Both the position numbers and the translations under genes were made by a program. Shown here one piece after another: positions 8,307 to 17,584 of a DNA stretch of 64,000 bases. Position 1 is the first letter of the stretch, and the number at the start of each line of letters is the position of its first letter. The stretch covers positions 62,001 through 126,000 of the forward strand of contig CAWDWD010000019.1 in NCBI GenBank assembly GCA_963805915.1, given 5' to 3'. The notes beneath the pieces are model-generated. The model was given only the letters and a program-made list of their open reading frames with translations. It made no database searches and was not told the origin of the DNA. Origin of the DNA: JAEULH01 sp963805915 (GTDB taxonomy: Bacteria > Pseudomonadota > Alphaproteobacteria > Rhodospirillales > Defluviicoccaceae).

Positions 8307-8828
8307 ATGTCGCCAACCGATCGCCCAGCCGATCCGCCGCCCTCGTCGCCTTCGGGCCCCGCCTTCGCGAGGAGGCTCACGGTCGAGCAGGTCGAGGAAG
8401 GGGTCGAACTGGCGCCGCGGTTTGATGCCGACGGACTGATCGCGGTGGTCACGACCGACGCCGATAGCGGCGAGGTGTTGATGCTCGCCTACATGAACGC
8501 CGAGGCGCTGCGCCGCACGATCGTCGATGGCGAGGCCTATTACTGGAGCCGCAGCCGCCAGTGCCTGTGGCACAAGGGCGCGACCAGCGGGCTGGTCCAG
8601 AGGGTCGTAGAAATGCGCATCGACGACGACCAGGACGCGGTCTGGCTGCGGGTCCGCATCGACGGCGGCGCGAGCTGCCACGTCGGCTTCCGCTCATGCT
8701 TCTACCGCGCCGTCTCGGTCGGCCACGCCCGCCTCGACGACGACGCCCCCCTCGCCTTCGTCGAGGCCGAAAAGACCTTCGACCCCAAGGCCGTCTACGG
8801 CGATGCCCCGAACCCGACGAAGCTGTAG
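8307..8828 (+). CDS. hisI: Phosphoribosyl-AMP cyclohydrolase
   Basis: A 173-residue enzyme for the third step of histidine biosynthesis, opening the adenine ring of phosphoribosyl-AMP. Family motifs are YYWSRSRQCLWHKGATSG and the C-terminal metal site GASCHVGFRSCFYR. The first zinc cysteine of the usual DCDQD motif is replaced (RIDDDQDAVWL), as I recall for other alphaproteobacterial versions. The start is ambiguous: ATG 8307 has GGAG 11 bases upstream, and in-frame ATGs exist at 8259 and 8178. It is a stand-alone gene without a HisE domain and is far from other his genes in the window. Confidence 0.9.
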   Translation: MSPTDRPADPPPSSPSGPAFARRLTVEQVEEGVELAPRFDADGLIAVVTTDADSGEVLMLAYMNAEALRRTIVDGEAYYWSRSRQCLWHKGATSGLVQRVVEMRIDDDQDAVWLRVRIDGGASCHVGFRSCFYRAVSVGHARLDDDAPLAFVEAEKTFDPKAVYGDAPNPTKL

Positions 8829-8856
8829 GGCAGCGGGCTTTGCTGATCCGCGGGCT

Positions 8857-9285
8857 ATGTTGACGCTGTCGCTAACAAGTCAATTTGGCCGGTCAGGATA
8901 CGGTACTCGGCCTCGAAATCGCCGCCGAGGAAGCGGGCAAGGTCACCCGAAGCTCCGTGTTCGAGTTCTTCGCGATATCCTGGATCGAGTAGTCGGCGGC
9001 ATCCTTGTGGCTTGAAGCTACGACACGAGCGTCATCATTGGGATCGACGAAGTAGTCCGGCGTGATGATGTTGCTCGATTGCGGATCGGCGGCGTTCAAA
9101 CGGCGATCGTACCATTGCCGGAATTCGTTGCCGGTTGGGCCACCGAGATCAACTAACTCTTCCCACATGCACGAAGCAGATCGAGTCCCTCTTGACCGTT
9201 TTAGGCCAGGGTCCGGATCGTGCTCGTGTCGACGATGAGAATGCGATTGGACACGACGATTTTTTAGACGCACACGGGGCCCCAT
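8857..9285 (-). pseudogene. Unassigned, probably decayed or frameshifted reading frame
   Basis: I do not recognise this sequence. One minus-strand frame reads protein-like through WEELVDLGGPTGNEFRQWYD and TPDYFVDPNDDARVV. Near 8975-9000 a different minus frame becomes more protein-like (LLDPGYREELEHG, LARFLGGDFEAEYRIL) and runs to a stop near 8857. This suggests a gene remnant with an indel, or two unrelated spurious frames. No start with a good ribosome binding site is seen. The rest of 8829-9322 holds nothing I can identify. Confidence 0.25.
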
Positions 9286-9322
9286 ATCGCGGGGGCAGAC
9301 ATTCCCTGACGCGGAGCGCGCT

Positions 9323-10039
9323 ATGATCGAGCTGTACTACTGGACGACGCCTAACGGCCACAAGATCACGATGTTTCTTGAAGAGGCCGAGGTCGAATAC
9401 GTGATCAAGCCGGTCAATATCGGCGCCGGCGAGCAGTTCGCGCCCGAGTTCCTGGCAATCTCGCCGAACAACCGGATGCCCGCGATCGTCGATCGCGCGC
9501 CGGTCGACGGCGGCGCGCCGATATCGGTGTTCGAGTCCGGCGCGATCTTGCAGTATCTGGCCGAGAAAACGGGCAGGTTCCTGCCCACCGATGTCCGCGG
9601 CCGGACGGAAGTCATGCAGTGGCTGTTCTGGCAGATGAGCGGTCTCGGGCCGATGGCCGGGCAGAACCACCACTTCAGCCAGTACGCGCCGGAAAAGATC
9701 CCTTACGCGATCGAGCGCTACGTCAAGGAAACCGAGCGGCTCTACGGCGTGCTCGATGACCGCCTCGCCGACCGCCCGTTCATGGCCGGCGCGTATTCTA
9801 TCGCCGACATGGCGACCTACCCGTGGATCGTGCCGCACGAAAAGCAGGGCCAGGACTTCGCCGACTTCCCCAATGTCGCGCGGTGGTTCGCCGAAATCCG
9901 CGCCAGGCCCGCCGTCGCCCGCGCCTACCAGCGCGCCGACGACATCAGCACCAAACCCGTTGTCGACGAAATCTCGAGGGCCATCCTCTTCGGCCAGGGT
10001 AGGAGGCGGAAGGGGGTCAGAGGAGCCCGCTCAAAATGA
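9323..10039 (+). CDS. Glutathione S-transferase family protein (YfcG/Ure2-like)
   Basis: A 238-residue cytosolic GST. The thioredoxin-like domain covers residues ~1-85, with the glutathione-binding elements SPNNRMPAIVD and VFESGAILQYLAEKTGRFLP. The all-alpha domain contains GQNHHFSQYAPEKIPYA, YGVLDDRLADRPFMAGAYSI and the N-capping AYSIADMATYPW. The TTPNGHK N-terminus places it with E. coli YfcG/YghU, which act as disulfide reductases on glutathione derivatives. The last ~15 residues (GRRRKGVRGARSK) are basic and unlike the family, so the true end may be shifted. Confidence 0.88.
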   Translation: MIELYYWTTPNGHKITMFLEEAEVEYVIKPVNIGAGEQFAPEFLAISPNNRMPAIVDRAPVDGGAPISVFESGAILQYLAEKTGRFLPTDVRGRTEVMQWLFWQMSGLGPMAGQNHHFSQYAPEKIPYAIERYVKETERLYGVLDDRLADRPFMAGAYSIADMATYPWIVPHEKQGQDFADFPNVARWFAEIRARPAVARAYQRADDISTKPVVDEISRAILFGQGRRRKGVRGARSK

Positions 10040-10157
10040 GCTGAGAGCATTGCCGTTGAAGAGCGGAGGCGCAGCCGGATCTGCAGTCGCCGCAGGGCGG
10101 GAATCCGGCGTCAATTGACTTACGCGGGACGAACTTTCATTCTCCTCTCGGGCCGCC

Positions 10158-10205
10158 GCGGGATCGCATCGTCGCGGGATCGCATCGACGCAGGATCGCA
10201 TCGTC
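10158..10205. repeat. Three 16-bp tandem repeats
   Basis: Three adjacent copies of GCGGGATCGCATCGTC at 10158-10173, 10174-10189 and 10190-10205, with one substitution each in units 2 and 3. They lie 22 bases before the GTG start of the O-antigen ligase gene, so they sit in its promoter or leader. No spacers are present, so this is not a CRISPR array. Confidence 0.85.
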
Positions 10206-10226
10206 AGCGTTTGAACGGAGTGCCGC

Positions 10227-11465
10227 GTGGATAGTGCCATCAACCGCGATTTTGACCCGGCTCATACTCGGATTGGTTTGGGCCTTGTCGATACCGTCCA
10301 GATCGTCGCTGTCGCTTACGGCGCGTGGCTGTTCATTTTCACGTGCGTGTTCCATCAGTACCCTGAAAACAAGGTGATCCTGGAACTGACCCTCTTGCTG
10401 GGCGTGGTGCCGGTACTGATGCAGTGCTTGCTGCTTGATGTCGATACTCGCGGCATTGCGTCCGGCATGTGGTTTTTTTGGGCATTTATGTTAATATTCA
10501 TTGCCGGATATATTATAGACGGCTGTACCTGGGACGATCTTGTAAATCTTTTTAACGTCCTGTTCATATTTTTTATCGGTTCTCTCGTGGCTAGCTCGAT
10601 AGATACATCGCTTTTACAGCGTCTCAGCGGCGCCTATGCGATCATGATCTCGCCCTACCTCATCTATGTGTGCCTGTTTGGCATTTACGTTTGGGGCCGG
10701 TTATACGACGGTCTGGCGCCGAACCTGTGGGGGCTGGTTGCGGTGAGCGTCGCGGTGGGCTCCTTCGGCTTGCGCAATAAGTTGCTGATTGCCTTCTGTT
10801 GGTTGGCGCTTCTAATGATGTTGTACAGCGCCCAGGCCCGCGGAAGCATGGTGGCCTTGATACCGATCATTCTTGTTTTCGCAATACACTGGTACGTGCA
10901 CGAAAGGAAGACGGACGTATCGTGGAAAATCCTGCTAACGTACGTCGTTCTTGTTTCTCTGTTCGTTCTAATAGCCGCATACCCTGACGTAGTAACCGAC
11001 AAAGTACTGCGTCTGCATGATTCCCGACGCGGATTAGGCACCGGAGCGACGGGTCGAGACGAAGCATGGGCTGAAGCATTGGGGTTGTTTTTCAACTCGC
11101 CATTGTTTGGCGTTGGCTTCCGTAAGCACGAAGAGCTTATGATTTTCACCAGACTTTCGTCGCACAACGCCTACCTTGCGATGCTGGCCGACACCGGCTT
11201 CGCCGGCTTCCTGGTCTACATGGCTTTTGTTATATCTTCGATACTTAGCGCGCTGCGCGGCGTTAATGATACCCGGCTTCGATTTTTTCTGCTCGGCGTG
11301 ATCTTGTCATACGCGCTGGTCGGGATGTTCGAGCGGCGCGCGATCAACGTTGGCAACCCGCTGTCGATCATCTTTATTTTCGCATGTCTTCAGGCGCTTC
11401 GCTTGGCGCATTTCAAGTTCAAGTACGGAGCGATTGATCCCCCCGCGCCGGTACCTCGATTCTGA
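10227..11465 (+). CDS. O-antigen ligase family membrane protein
   Basis: A 412-residue polytopic protein with about ten to twelve hydrophobic segments. The long loop before the last helices has the family pattern FGVGFRKHEEL, SSHNAYLAMLADTGFAGFLVY. These enzymes transfer undecaprenyl-linked glycans to lipid A-core (WaaL) or polymerise repeat units (Wzy). The sequence cannot tell which. The start is GTG 10227. The gene is clearly richer in A and T than its neighbours, with runs such as GTGGTTTTTTTGGGC and GGATATATTATAGACGG, and no other glycan gene adjoins it, so horizontal acquisition is likely. Confidence 0.8.
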   Translation: MDSAINRDFDPAHTRIGLGLVDTVQIVAVAYGAWLFIFTCVFHQYPENKVILELTLLLGVVPVLMQCLLLDVDTRGIASGMWFFWAFMLIFIAGYIIDGCTWDDLVNLFNVLFIFFIGSLVASSIDTSLLQRLSGAYAIMISPYLIYVCLFGIYVWGRLYDGLAPNLWGLVAVSVAVGSFGLRNKLLIAFCWLALLMMLYSAQARGSMVALIPIILVFAIHWYVHERKTDVSWKILLTYVVLVSLFVLIAAYPDVVTDKVLRLHDSRRGLGTGATGRDEAWAEALGLFFNSPLFGVGFRKHEELMIFTRLSSHNAYLAMLADTGFAGFLVYMAFVISSILSALRGVNDTRLRFFLLGVILSYALVGMFERRAINVGNPLSIIFIFACLQALRLAHFKFKYGAIDPPAPVPRF

Positions 11466-11554
11466 GGCGGACCCGCGTTGAGCGCGGCGCGGCGCGGCGG
11501 CAAGGTGGCTTGGCGCGGCACCGGCGCCCGTCGCAAAAGGCGCGCTTGGCGTCA

Positions 11555-13329
11555 TCACGCGCTGCTTTCGCGCCAGGTCCGCAGGAGTTCGTCGTAATCG
11601 ACGGTCCGTCCTTGACCCTCCTCGGTGGCCATCGCCCGCTTGGGCGCTCCCGTTCGGGACAACCAGTATTCCGGATCGCGCGCGGCGTTGAGAAGAGGCT
11701 CGCAGCGCGTCATCCCGCCTGCTTGCGCGAGCCGCTCAAGCATGGCGTCCTGGGCCGCGGCGAGGGCGTCCATCGTTTGTTGGGGTGTCGCCCTGCCGGA
11801 AAGCGCCCCCGCAATCCGCGTCCACCACAGTTGCGCCAACATCGGGTAATCAGGGACGTTGATGCCTGTCGGCGTCCATAATACCCGCGCCGGGCTGCGA
11901 TAGAACTCGACCAGACCGCCAAGGCGCGGCGCGGCTTCGAGCATGGCCGCCGCGTTCATATCGCTCTCGCGGATCGGGGTCAGGCCGACGAGCGTCTTTT
12001 TCAGCGATACCGTCTTGCAGGTCGTGAACTGGGCGTAAAGCCACGCCGCCTGGCGGCGCGCGAGCGGGGTGTTGGCAAGCAGCGTCCAGGCACCGCAATC
12101 CTGATAGCCGAGCTTCATGCCTTCCTGCCAGTAGACCCCATGAGGCGACGGCGCGACCCGCCACTTCGGGGTTCCGTCGTCGTTGACGACCGGCAGGCCT
12201 CGGCGCGACACGTCGGGCGTGAACGCCGTGTACCAGAAGATCTGCTGAGCGATGCGTCCTTGTCCCGGTACCGGCCCCGCTTCGGAGAACGTCATGTCCT
12301 TGGCTTCCGGCGGGGCGTAACGCTCGATCCATTCGAGATACTTGCGCAACGCGTACACCGCCGCAGGAGCGTTGGTCGCGCCGCCGCGGCTGACGCTGGA
12401 ACCGGCGGGGTGGCAGTCCTCGCTGCGGATGCCCCATTCATCGACCGGAACGCCGTTGGGCAGCCCGGGGTCGCCGACGCCGGCCATCGACAGCCAGGCA
12501 TCGGTGAAGCGCCAGCCGAGCGAGGGATCGCGCTTGCCGTAGTCCATGTGGCCCCAAATCCGCTCGCCATCGATTTCGCGAACATCGTTGGTGAAGAACT
12601 CGGCGATATCTTCGTAGGCCTTCCAATTGACCGGCACGCCGAGCGGATAGCCGAAGCGGGCCTGAAACCGCTCGCGCAGGTCGGCGCGGCTGAACCAGTC
12701 GTAGCGGAACCAGTAGAGGTTGGCGAACTGCTGGTCGGGGAGTTGGTAGACTTTGCCGTCCGGTGCGGTCGTGAAGCTGAGACCGATGAAGTCGTCGAGA
12801 TCGAGGCTCGGCAGGGTGAACGCAGCGCCATCGCCTTCGATCCAGTCGCTTAACGGGACGGTTTTGCCGTAGCGGTAGTGGGTGCCGATGTTGTCGGAGT
12901 CGTTGACGTAGGCGTCGTAGAGGTTCCGCCCGGTGCGCATCTGGTTTTCCAGGCGGACGATCAGCTCCCCTTCGCGAATGGTGTCGTGGATGACGCTGAT
13001 CCCGGTGATTTCGCGAAAGGCGCGGGCGAGCACGCGCGCTTCGTATTCGTGCGTCGGGATCGTTTCCGAGACAACGTAGATCTGTTGGCCGCGAAACGGC
13101 TCCGCGGCGCGCGCGAAGAACGCAAGCTCGGCCATCTGCTGGTCGAAGGTCAACGTCGACGGCGAAAATTCGTTGAGCGCCCATTGGCGGGCGAGCATGC
13201 CGGCGTCCGCCCCCTGGGCGCGCGCGCGCGCCGGCGGAAGGGCGGCGGCGAGGCGAGGCCGAGGCCGCCCAGGCCCTTCAGCACGGACCGACGGGCAAGG
13301 GGTGAATGGCGCTGGCGGAACTCCGACAT
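11555..13329 (-). CDS. GlpV-like glycerol/sugar ABC transporter substrate-binding protein, frameshift in signal peptide
   Basis: A ~590-residue periplasmic binding protein close to rhizobial GlpV (glycerol ABC importer GlpSTPQUV): ETIPTHEYEARVLARAFREI, NLYDAYVNDSDNIGTHYRY, LPDQQFANLYWFRYDWFSR, HMDYGKRDPSLGWRFTDAWL. The N-terminus is split over two frames. MSEFRQRHSPLARRSVLKG, a twin-arginine signal start, is in one, and AALPPARARAQGADAG leads into the mature protein in another. One base lost or gained near 13240-13260 would join them into an ideal Tat signal with cleavage after ARA. No permease or ATPase genes adjoin it. It is divergent from glpK, about 230 bases away. Confidence 0.82.
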
Positions 13330-13557
13330 GGCATTCTCCATCTTGTCTCGAACCTTGAACCTGCGTCGGGGCGCCCCGGCGTTGGACGTAGATCGTTTCG
13401 TGATGTTTTAGATTGCTCCATCGAGAGCCTATCGGGTAGAGTTTTGCGAGTAACTGGCAATAAAAATTGGGTTGCCGGGGCAGAGGGCGGCGCGCCAAAG
13501 GCGATCGCTGCACATACGCTTCGTTTAACCAATGGGCCGGGACAGGGAGGGTGCGGA

Positions 13558-15063
13558 TTGGCCGAACAATTCGTCTTGGCTATAGATCAAGGAACCACCG
13601 GCACAACGGTCCTCATCTTTGATCATGACGGCAATATCAAAGCGAGGGACTATTCCGAGTTCACGCAATATTATCCCCGGCCCGGCTGGGTCGAGCACGA
13701 CGCCAACGAGATCTGGTCGGTTAGTCTGAGCGTCATCGGCTCGGCGCTGAAGAAGGCAGGGATCGAGGCGCGGGACTTGAACGCGATCGGGATCACAAAC
13801 CAGCGCGAGACGACAATTCTGTGGGACCGCCACAGCGGCGCGCCGGTCGCGAGGGCCATCGTCTGGCAGGACCGCAGGACCGCCGATTACTGCGGCGAAC
13901 TCAAGGAGCGGGGGCTGGAAGAGGCGTTTCGCGCCAAGACCGGGCTGGTCGTCGATCCGTATTTCTCGGGCACCAAGGTCAAATGGCTGCTCGACAACGT
14001 CGAGGGATTACGCGCGCGGGCCGAGCGCGGGGAAATCGCCTTCGGGACGATCGATAGCTGGCTGGTCTGGCAGCTCACCGGCGGCAGGGTTCACATCACC
14101 GACTACTCCAACGCCTCGCGGACCCTGCTCTACAACATCCACAAACTGAAGTGGGACGATGAGCTGCTCGAAATCCTCGATATTCCGCCCGCCATTCTGC
14201 CCGAGGTCCGGCCCTCGTCGGCCATCTACGGCTGCACCGATCCCGGACGGTTCTTCGATTGCTCGAGCGTTCCGGTCGCCGGCATCGCCGGCGATCAGCA
14301 GGCGGCCCTGTTCGGCCAGGCCTGCTACGGCGAGGGCCTGGCCAAGAATACCTACGGCACCGGCTCGTTCGTGTTGATGAACACCGGCACCAAGCCGGTG
14401 GTCAGCAAGGAAAAGCTGCTGACGACGATTGCCTGGGGGATCGGCGACGAGCCGGTCGAATACGCTCTGGAGGGCGCCATTTTCATCACCGGCGCGGGCG
14501 TGCAATGGTTGCGCGACGGCCTCGGCATCATCGAGAGCGCCGCCGAAACCGAGCCGCTCGCCCGCGAACTCAACTCCAATGATGATGTCTATTTCGTCCC
14601 GGCATTGGTCGGCCTCGGCGCGCCGCACTGGGACCCATACGCTCGCGGCACGATCATTGGGCTGACGCGCGGGACGACGCGCGCCCACCTCGCCCGCGCG
14701 GTTCTGGAGGCCATGTGCTACCAGACCCGCGATGTCGTCGAGGCGATGGAGCGCGATTCCGGCATCAAGCTGAAGGAGCTGCGCTGCGACGGCGGCGCTT
14801 CCGTCAACGCGTTCCTGATGCAGTTTCAGTCGGACATTCTCGGCGTCGCCATCAACGTCCCCAAGGTCGCCGAGACGACGGCCCTGGGTGCGGCCTATCT
14901 CGCGGGATTGGCGACCGGGTTCTGGTCGAGCCGCGCGGAAATCGACAAGAAATGGAAGCTCGCTCACCACTACGATCCCTCCATGGACGAAAGTGAACGC
15001 TCGCGGCTCCATGGCCGCTGGCGAGAGGCGGTGAAGCGCGCGGGGCATTGGGCGCGCGATTGA
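13558..15063 (+). CDS. glpK: Glycerol kinase
   Basis: A 501-residue FGGY-family kinase making sn-glycerol 3-phosphate from glycerol and ATP. N-terminal phosphate loop DQGTTGTTVLIFD; GITNQRETTILWDR; substrate region FGTIDSWLVWQLTGG; GIAGDQQAALFGQ; and the ATPase C-lobe with LRCDGGASVNAFLMQFQSD. The start is taken as TTG 13558, preceded by GGGAGG 7 bases upstream. This gives the usual family length, whereas the longer frame from 13306 would add unrelated residues. It leads the run glpK-glpD-glpF. The ~230 bases before it are AT-richer and should carry divergent glycerol-responsive promoters, though I see no clear operator. Confidence 0.95.
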   Translation: MAEQFVLAIDQGTTGTTVLIFDHDGNIKARDYSEFTQYYPRPGWVEHDANEIWSVSLSVIGSALKKAGIEARDLNAIGITNQRETTILWDRHSGAPVARAIVWQDRRTADYCGELKERGLEEAFRAKTGLVVDPYFSGTKVKWLLDNVEGLRARAERGEIAFGTIDSWLVWQLTGGRVHITDYSNASRTLLYNIHKLKWDDELLEILDIPPAILPEVRPSSAIYGCTDPGRFFDCSSVPVAGIAGDQQAALFGQACYGEGLAKNTYGTGSFVLMNTGTKPVVSKEKLLTTIAWGIGDEPVEYALEGAIFITGAGVQWLRDGLGIIESAAETEPLARELNSNDDVYFVPALVGLGAPHWDPYARGTIIGLTRGTTRAHLARAVLEAMCYQTRDVVEAMERDSGIKLKELRCDGGASVNAFLMQFQSDILGVAINVPKVAETTALGAAYLAGLATGFWSSRAEIDKKWKLAHHYDPSMDESERSRLHGRWREAVKRAGHWARD

Positions 15064-15092
15064 GTCGCTAAGAGCGACGATCAGGAGAGCCG

Positions 15093-16736
15093 ATGACGCT
15101 TAGGCAAAACAACATCGACAAGCTGGACGACACCCCGTTCGACGTGCTGGTCATCGGCGGTGGCATCAACGGCGCCGTCGCCGCCGCCGCGCTTTCCGGC
15201 AAAGGCGCCAAGGTCGGCCTTATCGACCGCGGCGACTGGGCCGGCTTCACCAGTCAGCAGTCGTCCAATCTCGCCTGGGGCGGGATCAAGTACATGGAGA
15301 CCTACGACTTCCTCCTGGTCCGCAAGCTTTGCCTGAGCCGCAATCATCTGATCCGCAGTTTCCCTTCGATCGTCCAGGAGATCCGCTTCTACACCGGCGT
15401 GCCCAAGGGCTTTCGCCATAGCCGGCTGAAGCTGTGGGCGGGCGCGTGGCTCTACTGGTTCATGGGCAACGGCTTTACCAAGCCGCCGCGGCTGATGAGC
15501 CGCGAGACCATGCGGAGCGAGGAGGCTATCCTTGATGTCGAGCGGACCGGGGGCGGGTTCGAATATTCCGACGCCTACCTTCACGACAACAACTCCCGGT
15601 TTGTCTTCAAGTTCATCCGCTCGGCGCTTAACAACGGCTGCATCGCCGCCAACTACGTCGAGTCGCTCGGCTCGCGGCGCGAGGGCGGGATCTGGACGAC
15701 CAGGGTGCGCGACGCGATAGACGGCCGGGAATTCGAAATCCGCTCGCGCGCGCTGGTCAACGCCGCCGGTCCGTTTGTCGATGATCATAACGCACTGACG
15801 GGGCAGACGACCGAACACCGCCATGTTTTCTCCAAGGGCGTGCACCTGATCGTCGAGCAGCTGACGCCGCACAAACGCGTGCTGACGCTGTTCGCCTCCG
15901 ACGGCCGGCTGTTCTTCGTCATTCCGATGGGCGCGCGGACCTGCCTCGGGACCACCGATACCCTCGTCGACAGTCCCTATACGGAAGTGACGGACGCCGA
16001 CCGCGCGTTCATTCTCGACAACGTCAACGAAAAGCTGAGCTTGGCGAAGCCGTTGACCAAGGCCGACATCATCGCCGAGCGGTGGGGCGTGCGCCCGCTG
16101 GTCGTCCGCGGCGCCGACGGCGGCGAACGTGATTTCCTCCAGCTCTCGCGCAAGCATGCCGTCGAGGTGAACAGGGCCGACGCGCACATCAGCATCTTCG
16201 GCGGCAAGCTCACCGATTGCCTCAATGTCGGCGACGAAGTCAGCGAACGCATCCGCGAAATGGGCATCGAGCTGCGCTTTCCCGATCACAAGTGGTACGG
16301 CGAACCGCCGGCGGAGAGCCGCAAGGAGTTCGAACACCAGGCGGCGCTGATGGGGCTGGACGACTACACCTCGCCGGACTCCTCGGAGAAGCTGACCCAG
16401 AGGCTGTGGCGGCGCTACGGCGCCGAAGCATTCGTTCTGCTCGAAGACATCCGCCGCGACCCAGAACAGGCGGAGGTTCTGATCAAGGCCACGGAATACA
16501 TCCGCTGCGAATTGCAGCAGACGGCGCGCCGCGAGATGGTTGTCAAACTCGAGGACTTTCTGCGCCGCCGCTCGAAGATCGCCCTGGTCGTCCGCCGCGA
16601 GGAAATCCGCAACTCGCCGGGTCTGCTCGAAGCCTGCACGATCTTGTTCGGCGACCAGGCGCGGGAAAAGCTCGACGAGTATTTCGCGACCGCGGGCAGT
16701 GAAACCGGGACAACCTCAGTGGCCCACACCGCATGA
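15093..16736 (+). CDS. glpD: FAD-dependent glycerol-3-phosphate dehydrogenase
   Basis: A 547-residue respiratory flavoenzyme oxidising glycerol 3-phosphate to dihydroxyacetone phosphate at the inner membrane and passing electrons to quinone. The FAD-binding GGGINGA motif is at residues 22-28. The substrate-side signature is SSNLAWGGIKYMETYDF, a variant of the E. coli HGGLRYLE region. Further motifs are RTCLGTTDTLVD and ISIFGGKLTDCLNVGDE. The start ATG has AGGAGA 5-6 bases upstream. It lies 29 bases after glpK and 80 before glpF. A 21-codon frame overlapping its stop is probably not real. Confidence 0.92.
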   Translation: MTLRQNNIDKLDDTPFDVLVIGGGINGAVAAAALSGKGAKVGLIDRGDWAGFTSQQSSNLAWGGIKYMETYDFLLVRKLCLSRNHLIRSFPSIVQEIRFYTGVPKGFRHSRLKLWAGAWLYWFMGNGFTKPPRLMSRETMRSEEAILDVERTGGGFEYSDAYLHDNNSRFVFKFIRSALNNGCIAANYVESLGSRREGGIWTTRVRDAIDGREFEIRSRALVNAAGPFVDDHNALTGQTTEHRHVFSKGVHLIVEQLTPHKRVLTLFASDGRLFFVIPMGARTCLGTTDTLVDSPYTEVTDADRAFILDNVNEKLSLAKPLTKADIIAERWGVRPLVVRGADGGERDFLQLSRKHAVEVNRADAHISIFGGKLTDCLNVGDEVSERIREMGIELRFPDHKWYGEPPAESRKEFEHQAALMGLDDYTSPDSSEKLTQRLWRRYGAEAFVLLEDIRRDPEQAEVLIKATEYIRCELQQTARREMVVKLEDFLRRRSKIALVVRREEIRNSPGLLEACTILFGDQAREKLDEYFATAGSETGTTSVAHTA

Positions 16737-16816
16737 CACTCGTCCGCGCCGCGACAGCGGGCGCGGCCATCGCCGATGCGCTCAAGGGGTTGAACTGAAC
16801 GAGGGGAGATACGCCG

Positions 16817-17551
16817 ATGAATCCGGTTATAGGCGAGCTCATCGGCACGGCCATTCTTCTTCTGCTCGGCAACGGGGTCGTCGCCAACGTGCTGCTGAGC
16901 GGCACCAAGGGCCAAAACGCGGGCTGGATCGTGATCACCTGGGGCTGGGGCATGGCGGTGTTCGTCGCGGTCTTCACGGTCGCGGCGTTCAGCGGCGCTC
17001 ACATCAATCCAGCGGTCACGATCGGTCTCGCCATTGCCGGCAAGTTCGAGTGGGCGAAGGTGCCGATGTATCTCGTGGCTCAGTTCGCCGGCGGCGCGAT
17101 CGGCGCGTTCCTGGTCTGGCTGTTCTACCGGCCACACTTCGCCGCGACCGAGGATAACGACCTCAAACTCGCCTGTTTCTGCACGCAGCCGGCCATCCGC
17201 GATGTTGTCTCCAACCTCATCTCGGAGATTATCGGCACGTTCCTGCTCGTCTTCGCGGTCCTCTTTCTGGCGGTCTCGGTCTTCGGCCTCGGCGCGCTGG
17301 ACGCCCTGCCGGTCGGTCTGCTTGTTTTGGCGATCGGGCTGAGCCTCGGCGGAACGACCGGCTATGCGATCAATCCGGCGCGCGACCTTCCGCCGCGGAT
17401 CGTGCATTGGATCCTGCCGATGCCGGGCGGCAAGCGCGACAGCGATTGGGGTTATGCGTGGATACCCGTGGTCGGCCCGATCATCGGCGCCGCTCTCGCC
17501 GCCCTCCTTTATCTGGCCCTGAAGGACCCGGCGAACATCCATTTCCGGTAG
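16817..17551 (+). CDS. glpF: Glycerol uptake facilitator (MIP family aquaglyceroporin)
   Basis: A 244-residue six-helix channel with two half-helix NPA motifs: SGAHINPAVT (residues 64-66) and GYAINPARDLPPR (about residue 186). The Asp after the second NPA marks the glycerol-conducting branch, not the water-only aquaporins. AGGGGAGAT precedes the ATG. It closes the glpK-glpD-glpF run and supplies passive glycerol entry, which glpK then traps by phosphorylation. The nearby GlpV-like binding protein suggests a second, active uptake route whose membrane parts are elsewhere. Confidence 0.94.
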   Translation: MNPVIGELIGTAILLLLGNGVVANVLLSGTKGQNAGWIVITWGWGMAVFVAVFTVAAFSGAHINPAVTIGLAIAGKFEWAKVPMYLVAQFAGGAIGAFLVWLFYRPHFAATEDNDLKLACFCTQPAIRDVVSNLISEIIGTFLLVFAVLFLAVSVFGLGALDALPVGLLVLAIGLSLGGTTGYAINPARDLPPRIVHWILPMPGGKRDSDWGYAWIPVVGPIIGAALAALLYLALKDPANIHFR

Positions 17552-17584
17552 GATCCCGATCGAGGCAGCCGCCGCCCGGCGCGG

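Noticed and set aside
10158..10205. Possible CRISPR array
   Set aside because: Units are 16 bases and directly adjacent with no spacers; the same applies to 47391-47460 and 59215-59274.
15081..16337. 418-residue minus-strand frame opposite glpD
   Set aside because: Mirrors the coding pattern of glpD and contains no recognisable domain.
16733..16798. 21-codon frame overlapping the glpD stop
   Set aside because: Very short, Ala-rich and without a ribosome binding site of its own; more likely leader sequence of glpF.
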